Assembly (NCBI GenBank): GCA_026414745.1
Contig: JAOAIK010000030.1
Span: forward strand, 1 to 64,000
DNA: 64,000 nt
Source of the DNA: Roseococcus sp.
GTDB taxonomy: Bacteria; Pseudomonadota; Alphaproteobacteria; Acetobacterales; Acetobacteraceae
Direction of reading: 5' to 3'
Each line of letters opens with the position of its first letter. Within the stretch, counting starts at the first letter, position 1. Below are positions 36,426-44,096 of this stretch, in pieces. Below the pieces are notes generated by a model, which saw only the letters and a list, made by a program, of their open reading frames with translations, was not told the DNA's origin and searched no databases. Both the position numbers and the translations under genes were made by a program.

Positions 36426-38683
36426 TGTCCGGCGCCTCGCTCTTCGGCCAGCCCCTCCGCCGCGTGGAGGATTTTCGTTTTCTCACCGGCCGCGGCCGCT
36501 ATGTCGATGACATCGCGGTCGAGGGCGCGCTCTGGGCCGCCTTCCTGCGCAGCCCGCACGCCCATGCGCGCCTTCTCTCCCTCGACGCCGCCCCCGCCCG
36601 CGCCCTGCCCGGGGTGCGCCTCGTCCTGACCGGCGACGACCTCGCCGCCGCGGGGCTCGGGGCGCTGCCCTGCGGGGCGGTGCTGGCGGCCGAGCGGCCG
36701 CTCGTTGCGCCCCCGCGCCCGGGCCTCGCGCGCGGGCGGGTGCGCTTCGTGGGCGAGGCGATCGCCTGCGTCGTCGCCGAGACCCGCCACGCCGCCGAGG
36801 AGGCGCTGGAGGCCATCGCCGTGGACTACGCGGCGCTGCCCGCGGTCACCGACCCCATGGCCGCGCTGGCCGAGGGCGCGCCGCAGCTCCATGCCGAGGC
36901 GCCGGGCAACCTCGCCTTCCTCTGGCGGAAGGGGGATGCGGCGGCGGTGGAGGCCGCCATGGCCCGGGCCGCGCGCATCGTCACCGCCGCCATCCCCAAC
37001 CCGCGCGTGGCCTGCGCGCCGATCGAGCCGCGCGCGGCCATCGCTCGTCCCGAGGGCGGGCGGCTCTCGCTGCTCTGCAACGGCCAGAACGTGCATGGGC
37101 TGCGCGACCAGCTCGCGGCGGCGATGAACCTTCCCCCCGAGGCGCTGCATGTCGCCGCCCCCGATGTGGGCGGCGGCTTCGGGGTGAAGAACATGGCCTT
37201 CCCCGAGCATCTCTGCCTGCTGCACGCCGCGCGGCTGCTCGGCGCGCCGGTGCGCTGGACGGCGAGCCTCTCGGAGGACTACGCGGCCTCCGCCCATGGG
37301 CGCGGCCTGCATGCGCTGGGGCGGCTCGCCCTCGATGCCGAGGGGCGCTTCCTCGCCCTCGAGGTCGAGGGTGTGGCGGAGATGGGCGCCTGGCTCTCGC
37401 ACTACGGCCCGCATTGCCCGACCAATGCCGCCGCCACCGCGATGGGCGGCGTCTATGCCATCCCGGCCATCCACATGACGGTGCGCGGCGTCTTCTCCAA
37501 CACCTGCCCGCTCGAGGCCTATCGCGGCGCGGGCAAGCCGGAGGCGAACCTCATCGTCGAGACGCTGATCGAACAGGCGGCGCGCGAGACGGGCCGCGAC
37601 CCGGCGGCGCTGCGCGCGGCCAACATGATCGGCGCATTCCCCCACCGCACCGCCATGGGCATGGAGATCCGCGACGGCGCCTTCGCCCGCCGCCTGGCCG
37701 AATGCGCCGAGGCCGCCGACCGCGCGGGCTTCCCCGCCCGCCGCGCGGAGAGCGAGGCGCGGGGGCTGCGCCGCGGCTTCGGCATGACCGCCTTCCTCGA
37801 GACGGCGCGCGGCGCCTTCGGCGAATGGGCCCGGCTCTCGGTGGACCCCGAGGGGGTGGTGACGCTCGCCATCGGCACCCAGTCCAACGGGCAGGGGCAT
37901 GAGACGAGCTTCCCGCAATACATCGCGGCCGAGCTCGACCTGCCGCCCGAGCGCATCCGCTACCTCCAGGCCGACACCGACCAGGTGGCCTTCGGCCATG
38001 GCCATGGCGGGGCGCGCAGCCTGCACATGGGCGGCGAGGCGATGCGCCAGGCCGCCCACGCCCTGCTGGCCGAGGCGCGCGGCCGCGCGGCGCGGCTGCT
38101 GCAATGCCTGCCCGATGCGCTGCACTACGCGGGCGGGCGCTTCGTGCTGGCCGATGGCCAGTCCGTGACCCTGGCCGAGCTTGCCGCCGAGGAGGGGGCG
38201 CTCTCGGCCGAGGCGCGGCACGGGCTCGACCTCTGCACCTTCCCCAACGGCGTGCACGCCGCCGAGGTGGAGCTGGACCCGGAGACGGGCGAGGTCTGGC
38301 TGCGCCGCTACACGGCGGTGGACGATTACGGGCGGCTGCTGAACCCGCTGCTGGCCGAGGGCCAGGTGCAGGGGGGCGTGGCGCAGGGCATCGGCCAGGC
38401 GCTGCGGGAGGCCATGCGCTACGACGCCGACAGCGGCCAGTTCCTCACCGCCACGCTGATGGACTACGCGCTGCCCCGCGCGGCCGACCTGCCCGGCTTC
38501 GCCATCACCCTGCGCGAGGACGCGCCGACCGCGGCCAACGGGCTCGGCGCGAAGGGGGCGGGGCAGGCGGGCTGCATCGCCGCGCCCCAGGCGGTGATGG
38601 CGGCGATCGGCGACGCGCTCGGGGCGGCGCTGCCCATGCCCGCCACGCCCGAGGCGGTGTGGCGGGCGCTGCGCGGCGGCTGA
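36425..38683 (+). CDS. CoxL/XdhB-like molybdopterin-binding hydroxylase subunit with Gln at the catalytic Glu position
   Basis: A 752-residue molybdenum hydroxylase large subunit, a relative of the one at 9.8-12.1 kb. It starts SGASLFGQPLRRVEDFRFLT and has GRYVDDI, SPHAHARL, the domain-linker region APDVGGGFGVKNMAFPE (about residues 239-255) and the loop AYRGAGK near 364. At the position of the family's catalytic Glu it reads KGAGQAGC with Gln714. The missing small and medium subunit genes, and this change, make the substrate and even the activity uncertain. Gln variants may form a subfamily of their own. The gene abuts the convergent transglutaminase gene. Confidence 0.88.
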   Translation: MSGASLFGQPLRRVEDFRFLTGRGRYVDDIAVEGALWAAFLRSPHAHARLLSLDAAPARALPGVRLVLTGDDLAAAGLGALPCGAVLAAERPLVAPPRPGLARGRVRFVGEAIACVVAETRHAAEEALEAIAVDYAALPAVTDPMAALAEGAPQLHAEAPGNLAFLWRKGDAAAVEAAMARAARIVTAAIPNPRVACAPIEPRAAIARPEGGRLSLLCNGQNVHGLRDQLAAAMNLPPEALHVAAPDVGGGFGVKNMAFPEHLCLLHAARLLGAPVRWTASLSEDYAASAHGRGLHALGRLALDAEGRFLALEVEGVAEMGAWLSHYGPHCPTNAAATAMGGVYAIPAIHMTVRGVFSNTCPLEAYRGAGKPEANLIVETLIEQAARETGRDPAALRAANMIGAFPHRTAMGMEIRDGAFARRLAECAEAADRAGFPARRAESEARGLRRGFGMTAFLETARGAFGEWARLSVDPEGVVTLAIGTQSNGQGHETSFPQYIAAELDLPPERIRYLQADTDQVAFGHGHGGARSLHMGGEAMRQAAHALLAEARGRAARLLQCLPDALHYAGGRFVLADGQSVTLAELAAEEGALSAEARHGLDLCTFPNGVHAAEVELDPETGEVWLRRYTAVDDYGRLLNPLLAEGQVQGGVAQGIGQALREAMRYDADSGQFLTATLMDYALPRAADLPGFAITLREDAPTAANGLGAKGAGQAGCIAAPQAVMAAIGDALGAALPMPATPEAVWRALRGG

Positions 38684-39556
38684 TCAGCCGCCCTCGGCGC
38701 CCTCGGGCTCCAGATCGACGCTCACGTGCAGGCGGTGCGCGCCGCCGCCGAGCAGCACCCCGCGCAGCGGCGAGACATCGGCGAAATCCCGCCCCCAGGC
38801 GAGAACCACGTGCTCGTCCGCCACCACCATGTCGTTCGTGGGGTCGAGCTGCACCCAGCCGAGCCCCGGGCCGAGCCAGGCCGAGACCCAGGCGTGCGAC
38901 TGATCCGCCCCGCGCCGGCGCGCCTGCCCGGGCGGCGGGCGGGTGCGGATATAGCCCGAGACATAGCGCGCCGGCAGGCCGAGCCCGCGCAGCCCCGCGA
39001 TCATCACCTGCGTGAAGTCCTGGCAGACGCCGCGGCGGGAGCGCAGCACCTCGACGACGGGCGTGGTGATGGAGGTGACGCCGGGCTGGAAGGTGAAGTC
39101 CCGCCGCATGCGCGCGGTGAGGTCGAGCAGCCCCGCCAGCACCGGCCGCCCGGCGGGAAAGGAGGGGCGGGCGTAGTCCGCCGCCTCGGCCAGGCGCGGG
39201 ATCAGGGCGCTGGGCAGGAGGAACTCCGCCGTGTCCGGCCCCTCGGCCGCCTGCGTCACCGCTTCCCAGGGCGGCGTCGCCTCGGCCGGCGGGGGCGGGG
39301 GGAAGGCGACATCGACGAGGCTCTCCGCCGTCACCTCGAAGGCGGTGTGCGGCGCGGCGAGGAAGAGTCGCGTCGCGGCATTGCCGAAATGGTCGTGCGT
39401 CTCGCTGTGGTGGTCGGGGGCGGGCAGGCAGGTCAGGCGCGCCGAGAGCACGCGCTGGCCGGGCAGGGCGCGCGGCTTGAGGTGCAGCAGATGGGCCGCG
39501 AGGTCCACGGGCTGCGCGTAGGAATAGGCGGTGCGGTGCCGCAGCCAGTAGAGCAT
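38684..39556 (-). CDS. Transglutaminase-like cysteine protease/transferase (standalone)
   Basis: A 290-residue cytoplasmic transglutaminase-like protein. An N-terminal beta domain typical of bacterial members (LRHRTAYSYAQPVDLAAHLL) is followed by the papain-like core. The triad is complete: Cys178 in RRGVCQDFTQ, His221 in QSHAWVSAWL and Asp238 in VQLDPTNDM. Proteins of this type are usually encoded with DUF2126, circularly permuted ATP-grasp and alpha-E proteins, as here on the opposite strand. It lies 29 bases after the class V PLP enzyme and is probably co-transcribed with it. It might form or break amide bonds; the substrate is unknown. Confidence 0.9.
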   Translation of the reverse strand: MLYWLRHRTAYSYAQPVDLAAHLLHLKPRALPGQRVLSARLTCLPAPDHHSETHDHFGNAATRLFLAAPHTAFEVTAESLVDVAFPPPPPAEATPPWEAVTQAAEGPDTAEFLLPSALIPRLAEAADYARPSFPAGRPVLAGLLDLTARMRRDFTFQPGVTSITTPVVEVLRSRRGVCQDFTQVMIAGLRGLGLPARYVSGYIRTRPPPGQARRRGADQSHAWVSAWLGPGLGWVQLDPTNDMVVADEHVVLAWGRDFADVSPLRGVLLGGGAHRLHVSVDLEPEGAEGG

Positions 39557-39585
39557 GGGGCGAGGCTACCACCGTGGCGGGGCGC

Positions 39586-40665
39586 TCAGAACACCCCCTT
39601 CAGCGCGGCCAGCGCCCAGGCCACGTCCTCCTCGGGGTTGTAGCCGTGGAAGCTGACGCGGATCCGCCCGCGCCCGTTCCAGGCCAGCACCCCGCGCGCC
39701 TGCATGGCCGCCACCGCGGCCGCGGCCTCGGGATGCGGCAGGCAGACGCTCGCGCCATGGCGCTCGGGCGTCATCACCGGCAGCCCGGCCTGGAGGCAGC
39801 GGGCGCGCAGCTCGCCCGCGAGGTGCAGCACATGCGCCGCCACGGGCGGGCGCCGCGCCGCGTAGTCGAGCGCGTGGTCCAGCGCATAGACCGCGGCGTG
39901 GCAGGGGTTGCCGCGGCAGAAGCGCATCGCGTCCGGCACCAGCTCGGGCGGCGCGCGCCAGTCTGGCCTTCCCTGGGCGGCGAGCGAATACCAGCCCGCG
40001 CTGGCCGGCCGCCAGCCGGGCTGGCGCGCGCGGTTCCAGTGCGCGATGGCGAGGCCGCTGATGCCCAGCAGCCACTTGTAGCAGGCGGCGAAGCTGAAAT
40101 CCGCGAGCCCGGCCTCGATCGGCATCCAGCCTGCCGCCTGGGTGTGGTCGAGCACCAGCAGCGCCCCCACCGAGTCGGCCAGCGCGCGCAGCCGGTGCAG
40201 ATCCGCCGCCTCGGCGGTGAGGAAGGAGACGCTGGAGGCCGCGATGACGCGCGTGCGCGGCCCGATGGCGGCGGGCAGCCCGGCATAGCCCTCGGCCACG
40301 CGCAGCCGCACCCCGGGGCGCAGCGCGAAGGGCGCGGCGAGGGAGGGGTATTCGATGTCGGCCAGCGCCACCTCGTCGCCTTCGCGCCAATCCAGGCTCT
40401 CGGCCAGCATCGCCACCCCCTCCGCGACCGAGGAGGCGAAGCCGATGTCCCCCACGGGGCAGCCCCAGTCGCGGGCGATGCGCGCGCGCAGCCGCGCCAC
40501 CATCGCCTCCTGCCGGGCATCCCCGGCCGGCCCGTCGGACTTGTCCGCCAGATAGGCGCCGAGCGCCTCGGGCAGGCTGCGCAGCGCGGGCGTCTTGCCG
40601 CCGGCGCAGACATGGACGATCCCGGGCGGGATCAGGAAATCGGCAGGGTCGAAGGGCGCGGCCAT
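39586..40665 (-). CDS. Class V aminotransferase/cysteine desulfurase-fold PLP enzyme
   Basis: A 359-residue fold type I PLP enzyme. MAAPFDPADF is the preferred start; MGRM, 9 bases upstream, is possible, and neither has a good ribosome binding site. Motifs are GFASSVAEGVAML (about residues 81-93), the cofactor-binding VLDHTQAAGWMPIE (about 172-185) and the Schiff-base lysine in CYKWLLGISG (near 197). No Cys-containing desulfurase loop is obvious, so it could be an aminotransferase, lyase or racemase acting on an amino acid. It is divergent from the DUF2126-transglutaminase gene and may provide or modify a building block for that system (inference). Confidence 0.8.
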   Translation of the reverse strand: MAAPFDPADFLIPPGIVHVCAGGKTPALRSLPEALGAYLADKSDGPAGDARQEAMVARLRARIARDWGCPVGDIGFASSVAEGVAMLAESLDWREGDEVALADIEYPSLAAPFALRPGVRLRVAEGYAGLPAAIGPRTRVIAASSVSFLTAEAADLHRLRALADSVGALLVLDHTQAAGWMPIEAGLADFSFAACYKWLLGISGLAIAHWNRARQPGWRPASAGWYSLAAQGRPDWRAPPELVPDAMRFCRGNPCHAAVYALDHALDYAARRPPVAAHVLHLAGELRARCLQAGLPVMTPERHGASVCLPHPEAAAAVAAMQARGVLAWNGRGRIRVSFHGYNPEEDVAWALAALKGVF

Positions 40666-40687
40666 GCGCCCCATGTGAGGGCGCGGG

Positions 40688-40705
40688 CGGATTCCGCGCA
40701 ATCCG
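40688..40705. promoter_or_regulatory. Palindrome between the two halves of the transglutaminase/ATP-grasp locus
   Basis: CGGATT (40688-40693) and AATCCG (40700-40705) are perfect 6-base arms around CCGCGC, in the 107-base divergent region between the class V enzyme and the DUF2126-transglutaminase gene. A regulator bound here could control both directions. On the plus strand, a possible -10 box CTACAA lies at 40732-40737. Confidence 0.35.
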
Positions 40706-40772
40706 GGCGGTGCTGCGCCGCGGAAAGCGGGCTACAAGCGGCGGCAGTGCCGGAAGCGAGGGGCCCCGCCGC

Positions 40773-43700
40773 ATGTCCATCCACGTCGCGCTGACGCATC
40801 GCACCACCTACCGCTACGAGCGCGCCGTGACCCTCGGCCCGCAGGTGATCCGGCTGCGCCCCGCCCCGCATGCGCGCACCCCCATCCTCTCCTACGCGCT
40901 CAAGGTCGAGCCGACGCCGCATTTCCTGAACTGGCAGCAGGATCCGCAGGGCAATTTCCAGGCCCGGGTGGTGTTCCCGCAGCGCGTCACGCATTTCGAC
41001 GTGACGGTGGACCTCGTGGCCGACATGGCCACGATCAACCCCTTCGACTTCTTCCTGGAGCCCGGGGCCGAACACTGGCCCTTCGACTACGACCATGTGC
41101 TCGACCACGAGCTCGCGCCCTTCCGGCGCTGCGAGCCCGCGGGGCCGCTGCTGCGGGCGCTGCTGGCGGAGATCCCGCGCACCCGCCAGCGCACGGTGGA
41201 CATGCTTGTCGATCTCAACCGCCGCATCCAGCGCCGGATCGCCTACATCGTGCGCATGGAGCCGGGCGTGTGGGAGCCCGAGCGCACCCTCGGCGAGGGG
41301 AAGGGCTCCTGCCGCGATTCCGCCTGGCTCTTCGTGCAGGCGGCGCGGCATCTGGGCTACGCGGCGCGCTTCTGCTCGGGCTACCTGATCCAGCTCGTTG
41401 CCGACGTGAAGCCGCTCGAGGGCCCGGAGGGCCCGGCCGCCGACTTCACCGATCTGCACGCCTGGGCGGAGGTCTATCTGCCCGGCGCGGGCTGGGTGGG
41501 CTTCGACGCCACCTCGGGGCTGCTGGCGGGCGAGGGCCACATCCCGCTCGCCGCCACCCCCGATCCGCAATCCGCCGCCCCCATCAGCGGCATGGTGGAG
41601 GCCTGCGAGGTCGCCTTCGACTTCGCGATGCAGATCACGCGCATCCGCGAGACGCCGCGCGTCACCAAACCCTACACGCGCGCCGAGTGGCAGGCCATCG
41701 AGAGGGCCGGACGCGAGGTGGACGCGGCGCTGCGCCGGCAGGACGTGCGCCTCACCATGGGCGGGGAGCCGACTTTCGTCGCCGCCTCCGACCGCGACGC
41801 GCCGGAATGGAACACCGAGGCGCTGGGCCCCACCAAGCGCGCCTTCGCCGGGCGGCTGCTGCGGCGCCTCGCACCGCTCTGGGCGCCGGGGGCGGCGCTG
41901 ATGTATGCCCAGGGCAAGCAATATCCGGGCGAGCCGCTGCCGCGTTTCGCGCTCTACGCCCATTGGCGCCTGGATGGCGAGCCGGTGTGGCGCAACCCCG
42001 CCCTGCTCGCCTCCGACGAGGACCGCGACGACGCCGACCACCTCGCCGCGGCCCATTTCGCGAAGACCCTGGCCGTGCGGCTGCAGCTGGACCCCGCGCT
42101 GGCCGTCCCCGCGCATGAGGACATCCACTACTACCTCTGGAAGGAGGGGCGGCTGCCCGCCAACGTCGTGGCCGAGGAGTCGAAGCTGCGCGACCCCTTG
42201 GAGCGCGCCCGGCTGCGCCGGCTCTTCGCGGGCGGCCTCGCCACCCCGGCGGGCAGCGTGCTGCCGCTGCGCCGCGTCATCACGGCGGGGCGGAGGCGCT
42301 GGCAGTCGGGACGCTGGTTCTTCCGCGACGAGGTGCTGTTCCTGATCCCGGGCGATTCGCCGATGGGCTTGCGCCTGCCGCTCGCCTCGCTGCCCTGGAT
42401 CAGCCCCGAGGCGCTGGCGCGCGAGGCGGAGAGCGAGGCCGATCCCTTCGCGCCCAGGGAGGGGTTGCCCCTGCTCGACCAGATCCGCGCGAGCTTCCGC
42501 CGCGGCCTCTCGGCCCAGGAGGACGGCATGGAGGGCTTCCGCCCCCGCCCCCAGCCCGCCCCGGAGGCGGGGGAGGACGCCGCCGCCTGGGTGCGCACCG
42601 CGCTCTGCGTCGAGCCGCGCGGCGGGCTCCTGCACGTCTTCCTGCCGCCGCTTTTCGCCGCCGAGGACTGGCTGGAACTCGTCGCCGCCGTCGAGGACAC
42701 GGCCGAGGAGCTCGGCCGCAAGGTCATCCTCGAGGGCTATCTGCCGCCGCAGGACGAACGGCTCAACCACTTCTCGATCACGCCCGACCCCGGCGTGATC
42801 GAGGTGAACATCCACCCCGCGTATTCCTGGGAGGAGATGGCCGAGCGCACCTCCCAGCTCTACGAGGCGGCGCGGCAGACCGGCCTCGCCACCGAGAAGT
42901 TCATGCTGGATGGTCGCCATGTGGGCACGGGCGGGGGCAACCATGTGGTGATGGGCGGGCCCTCCGCGGCCGAGAGCCCCTTCCTGCGCCGGCCCGACCT
43001 GCTGCGCAGCCTGGTCGCCTTCTGGCACAACCACCCCTCGCTCAGCTTCCTGTTCTCGGGCCTGTTCATCGGCCCGAGCTCGCAGCACCCGCGCGTGGAC
43101 GAGGCGCGGATGGACGCGCTGCGCGAGCTCGAGATCGCCTTCCGCGAGCTCGACCGGGCGGGGCCCAACCCGCCACCCTGGCTGACCGACCGCCTGTTCC
43201 GCAACATCCTCGCGGACATGACGGGCAACACGCACCGCACCGAGTTCTGCATCGACAAGATGTACGACCCCAACACGGTCGGCGGCCGGCGCGGCCTCGT
43301 GGAGTTCCGCGCCTTCGAGATGCCCCCTCACGCCGAGATGAGCCTCGCGCAGATGCTGCTGCTGCGCGCCGCGGTCGCGGTCTTCTGGGAACAGCCCTAT
43401 CGGCGGTCGCTGGTGCGCTGGGGCACCGCCCTGCACGACCGCTTCCTGCTGCCCCGCTACTGCGTCGCCGATTTCCACGGCGCGATCGAGGAGCTGCGCC
43501 AGATGGGCGCGCCGCTCGATGCGGCGTGGTTCGCGCCGCACATCGAGTTCCGCTTCCCGAAGATCGGCGAGGTGAGCGTGGCCGGCATGGGGCTCGAGCT
43601 GCGCCACGCGCTCGAGCCCTGGCATGTCCTGGGCGAGGAGGCGGGCGGGGGCGGAACGGTGCGCTATGTGGACAGCAGCGTCGAGCGGATCGAGGCGCGG

Positions 43701-44096
43701 GTGACCAACTGGGTGCCCGAGCGCTTCGTGCTCGCCGCCAACGGCATCGGCGTGCCCCTGCAGGCGACGGACCGCGCGGGGGAATACGTGGCGGGCATCC
43801 GCTTCAAGGCGTGGAACCCGCCCTCCGCCCTGCACCCCACGGTGCGCGCGCAGTCGCCCATCATCCTCGACGTCTATGACCGCTGGACCGGCCGCTCGCT
43901 CGGGGGCATGACGCATCACGTCGCGCATCCGGGCGGGCGCAACTACGAGACCTTCCCGGTGAACGCGAACGAGGCCGAGGCGCGCCGCCGCGCCCGCTTT
44001 TTCCCCTTCGGCCACAGCCCGGGCCCGATGGAGGAGCCGCGCCCCGCCCCCAGCCTGGAGCATCCCTGCACCCTGGACCTGCGGGCGCATGCGTGA
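40773..44096 (+). CDS. Transglutaminase-DUF2126 protein (1107 aa)
   Basis: A very large two-part protein. Residues 1-250 are a transglutaminase-like domain with a complete triad, Cys180 (GKGSCRDSAW), His229 (TDLHAWAEVY) and Asp245 (GFDATSGLL). From about residue 325 (DVRLTMGGEPTFVAASDRDA) to the C terminus runs DUF2126. The core resembles glutamine-synthetase-like or gamma-glutamyl-cysteine-ligase-like amidoligases, with the segments GYLPPQDERLNHFSITPDPG, MLDGRHVGTGGGNHVVMGGP and EFRAFEMPPHAEMS. It therefore joins a putative amide-cleaving or transferring domain to a putative amide-forming domain. It overlaps the ATP-grasp/alpha-E gene by 8 bases. The family is firm and the reaction is unknown. 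Confidence 0.92.
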   Translation: MSIHVALTHRTTYRYERAVTLGPQVIRLRPAPHARTPILSYALKVEPTPHFLNWQQDPQGNFQARVVFPQRVTHFDVTVDLVADMATINPFDFFLEPGAEHWPFDYDHVLDHELAPFRRCEPAGPLLRALLAEIPRTRQRTVDMLVDLNRRIQRRIAYIVRMEPGVWEPERTLGEGKGSCRDSAWLFVQAARHLGYAARFCSGYLIQLVADVKPLEGPEGPAADFTDLHAWAEVYLPGAGWVGFDATSGLLAGEGHIPLAATPDPQSAAPISGMVEACEVAFDFAMQITRIRETPRVTKPYTRAEWQAIERAGREVDAALRRQDVRLTMGGEPTFVAASDRDAPEWNTEALGPTKRAFAGRLLRRLAPLWAPGAALMYAQGKQYPGEPLPRFALYAHWRLDGEPVWRNPALLASDEDRDDADHLAAAHFAKTLAVRLQLDPALAVPAHEDIHYYLWKEGRLPANVVAEESKLRDPLERARLRRLFAGGLATPAGSVLPLRRVITAGRRRWQSGRWFFRDEVLFLIPGDSPMGLRLPLASLPWISPEALAREAESEADPFAPREGLPLLDQIRASFRRGLSAQEDGMEGFRPRPQPAPEAGEDAAAWVRTALCVEPRGGLLHVFLPPLFAAEDWLELVAAVEDTAEELGRKVILEGYLPPQDERLNHFSITPDPGVIEVNIHPAYSWEEMAERTSQLYEAARQTGLATEKFMLDGRHVGTGGGNHVVMGGPSAAESPFLRRPDLLRSLVAFWHNHPSLSFLFSGLFIGPSSQHPRVDEARMDALRELEIAFRELDRAGPNPPPWLTDRLFRNILADMTGNTHRTEFCIDKMYDPNTVGGRRGLVEFRAFEMPPHAEMSLAQMLLLRAAVAVFWEQPYRRSLVRWGTALHDRFLLPRYCVADFHGAIEELRQMGAPLDAAWFAPHIEFRFPKIGEVSVAGMGLELRHALEPWHVLGEEAGGGGTVRYVDSSVERIEARVTNWVPERFVLAANGIGVPLQATDRAGEYVAGIRFKAWNPPSALHPTVRAQSPIILDVYDRWTGRSLGGMTHHVAHPGGRNYETFPVNANEAEARRRARFFPFGHSPGPMEEPRPAPSLEHPCTLDLRAHA

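Noticed and set aside
34169-38257. A 1362-codon open frame on the minus strand
   Set aside because: It lies antisense to the chemoreceptor and CoxL-like genes, whose products match known families. Long antisense frames are expected in such GC-rich DNA, and the translation has no domain and is Arg/Gly/Ala/His-rich.
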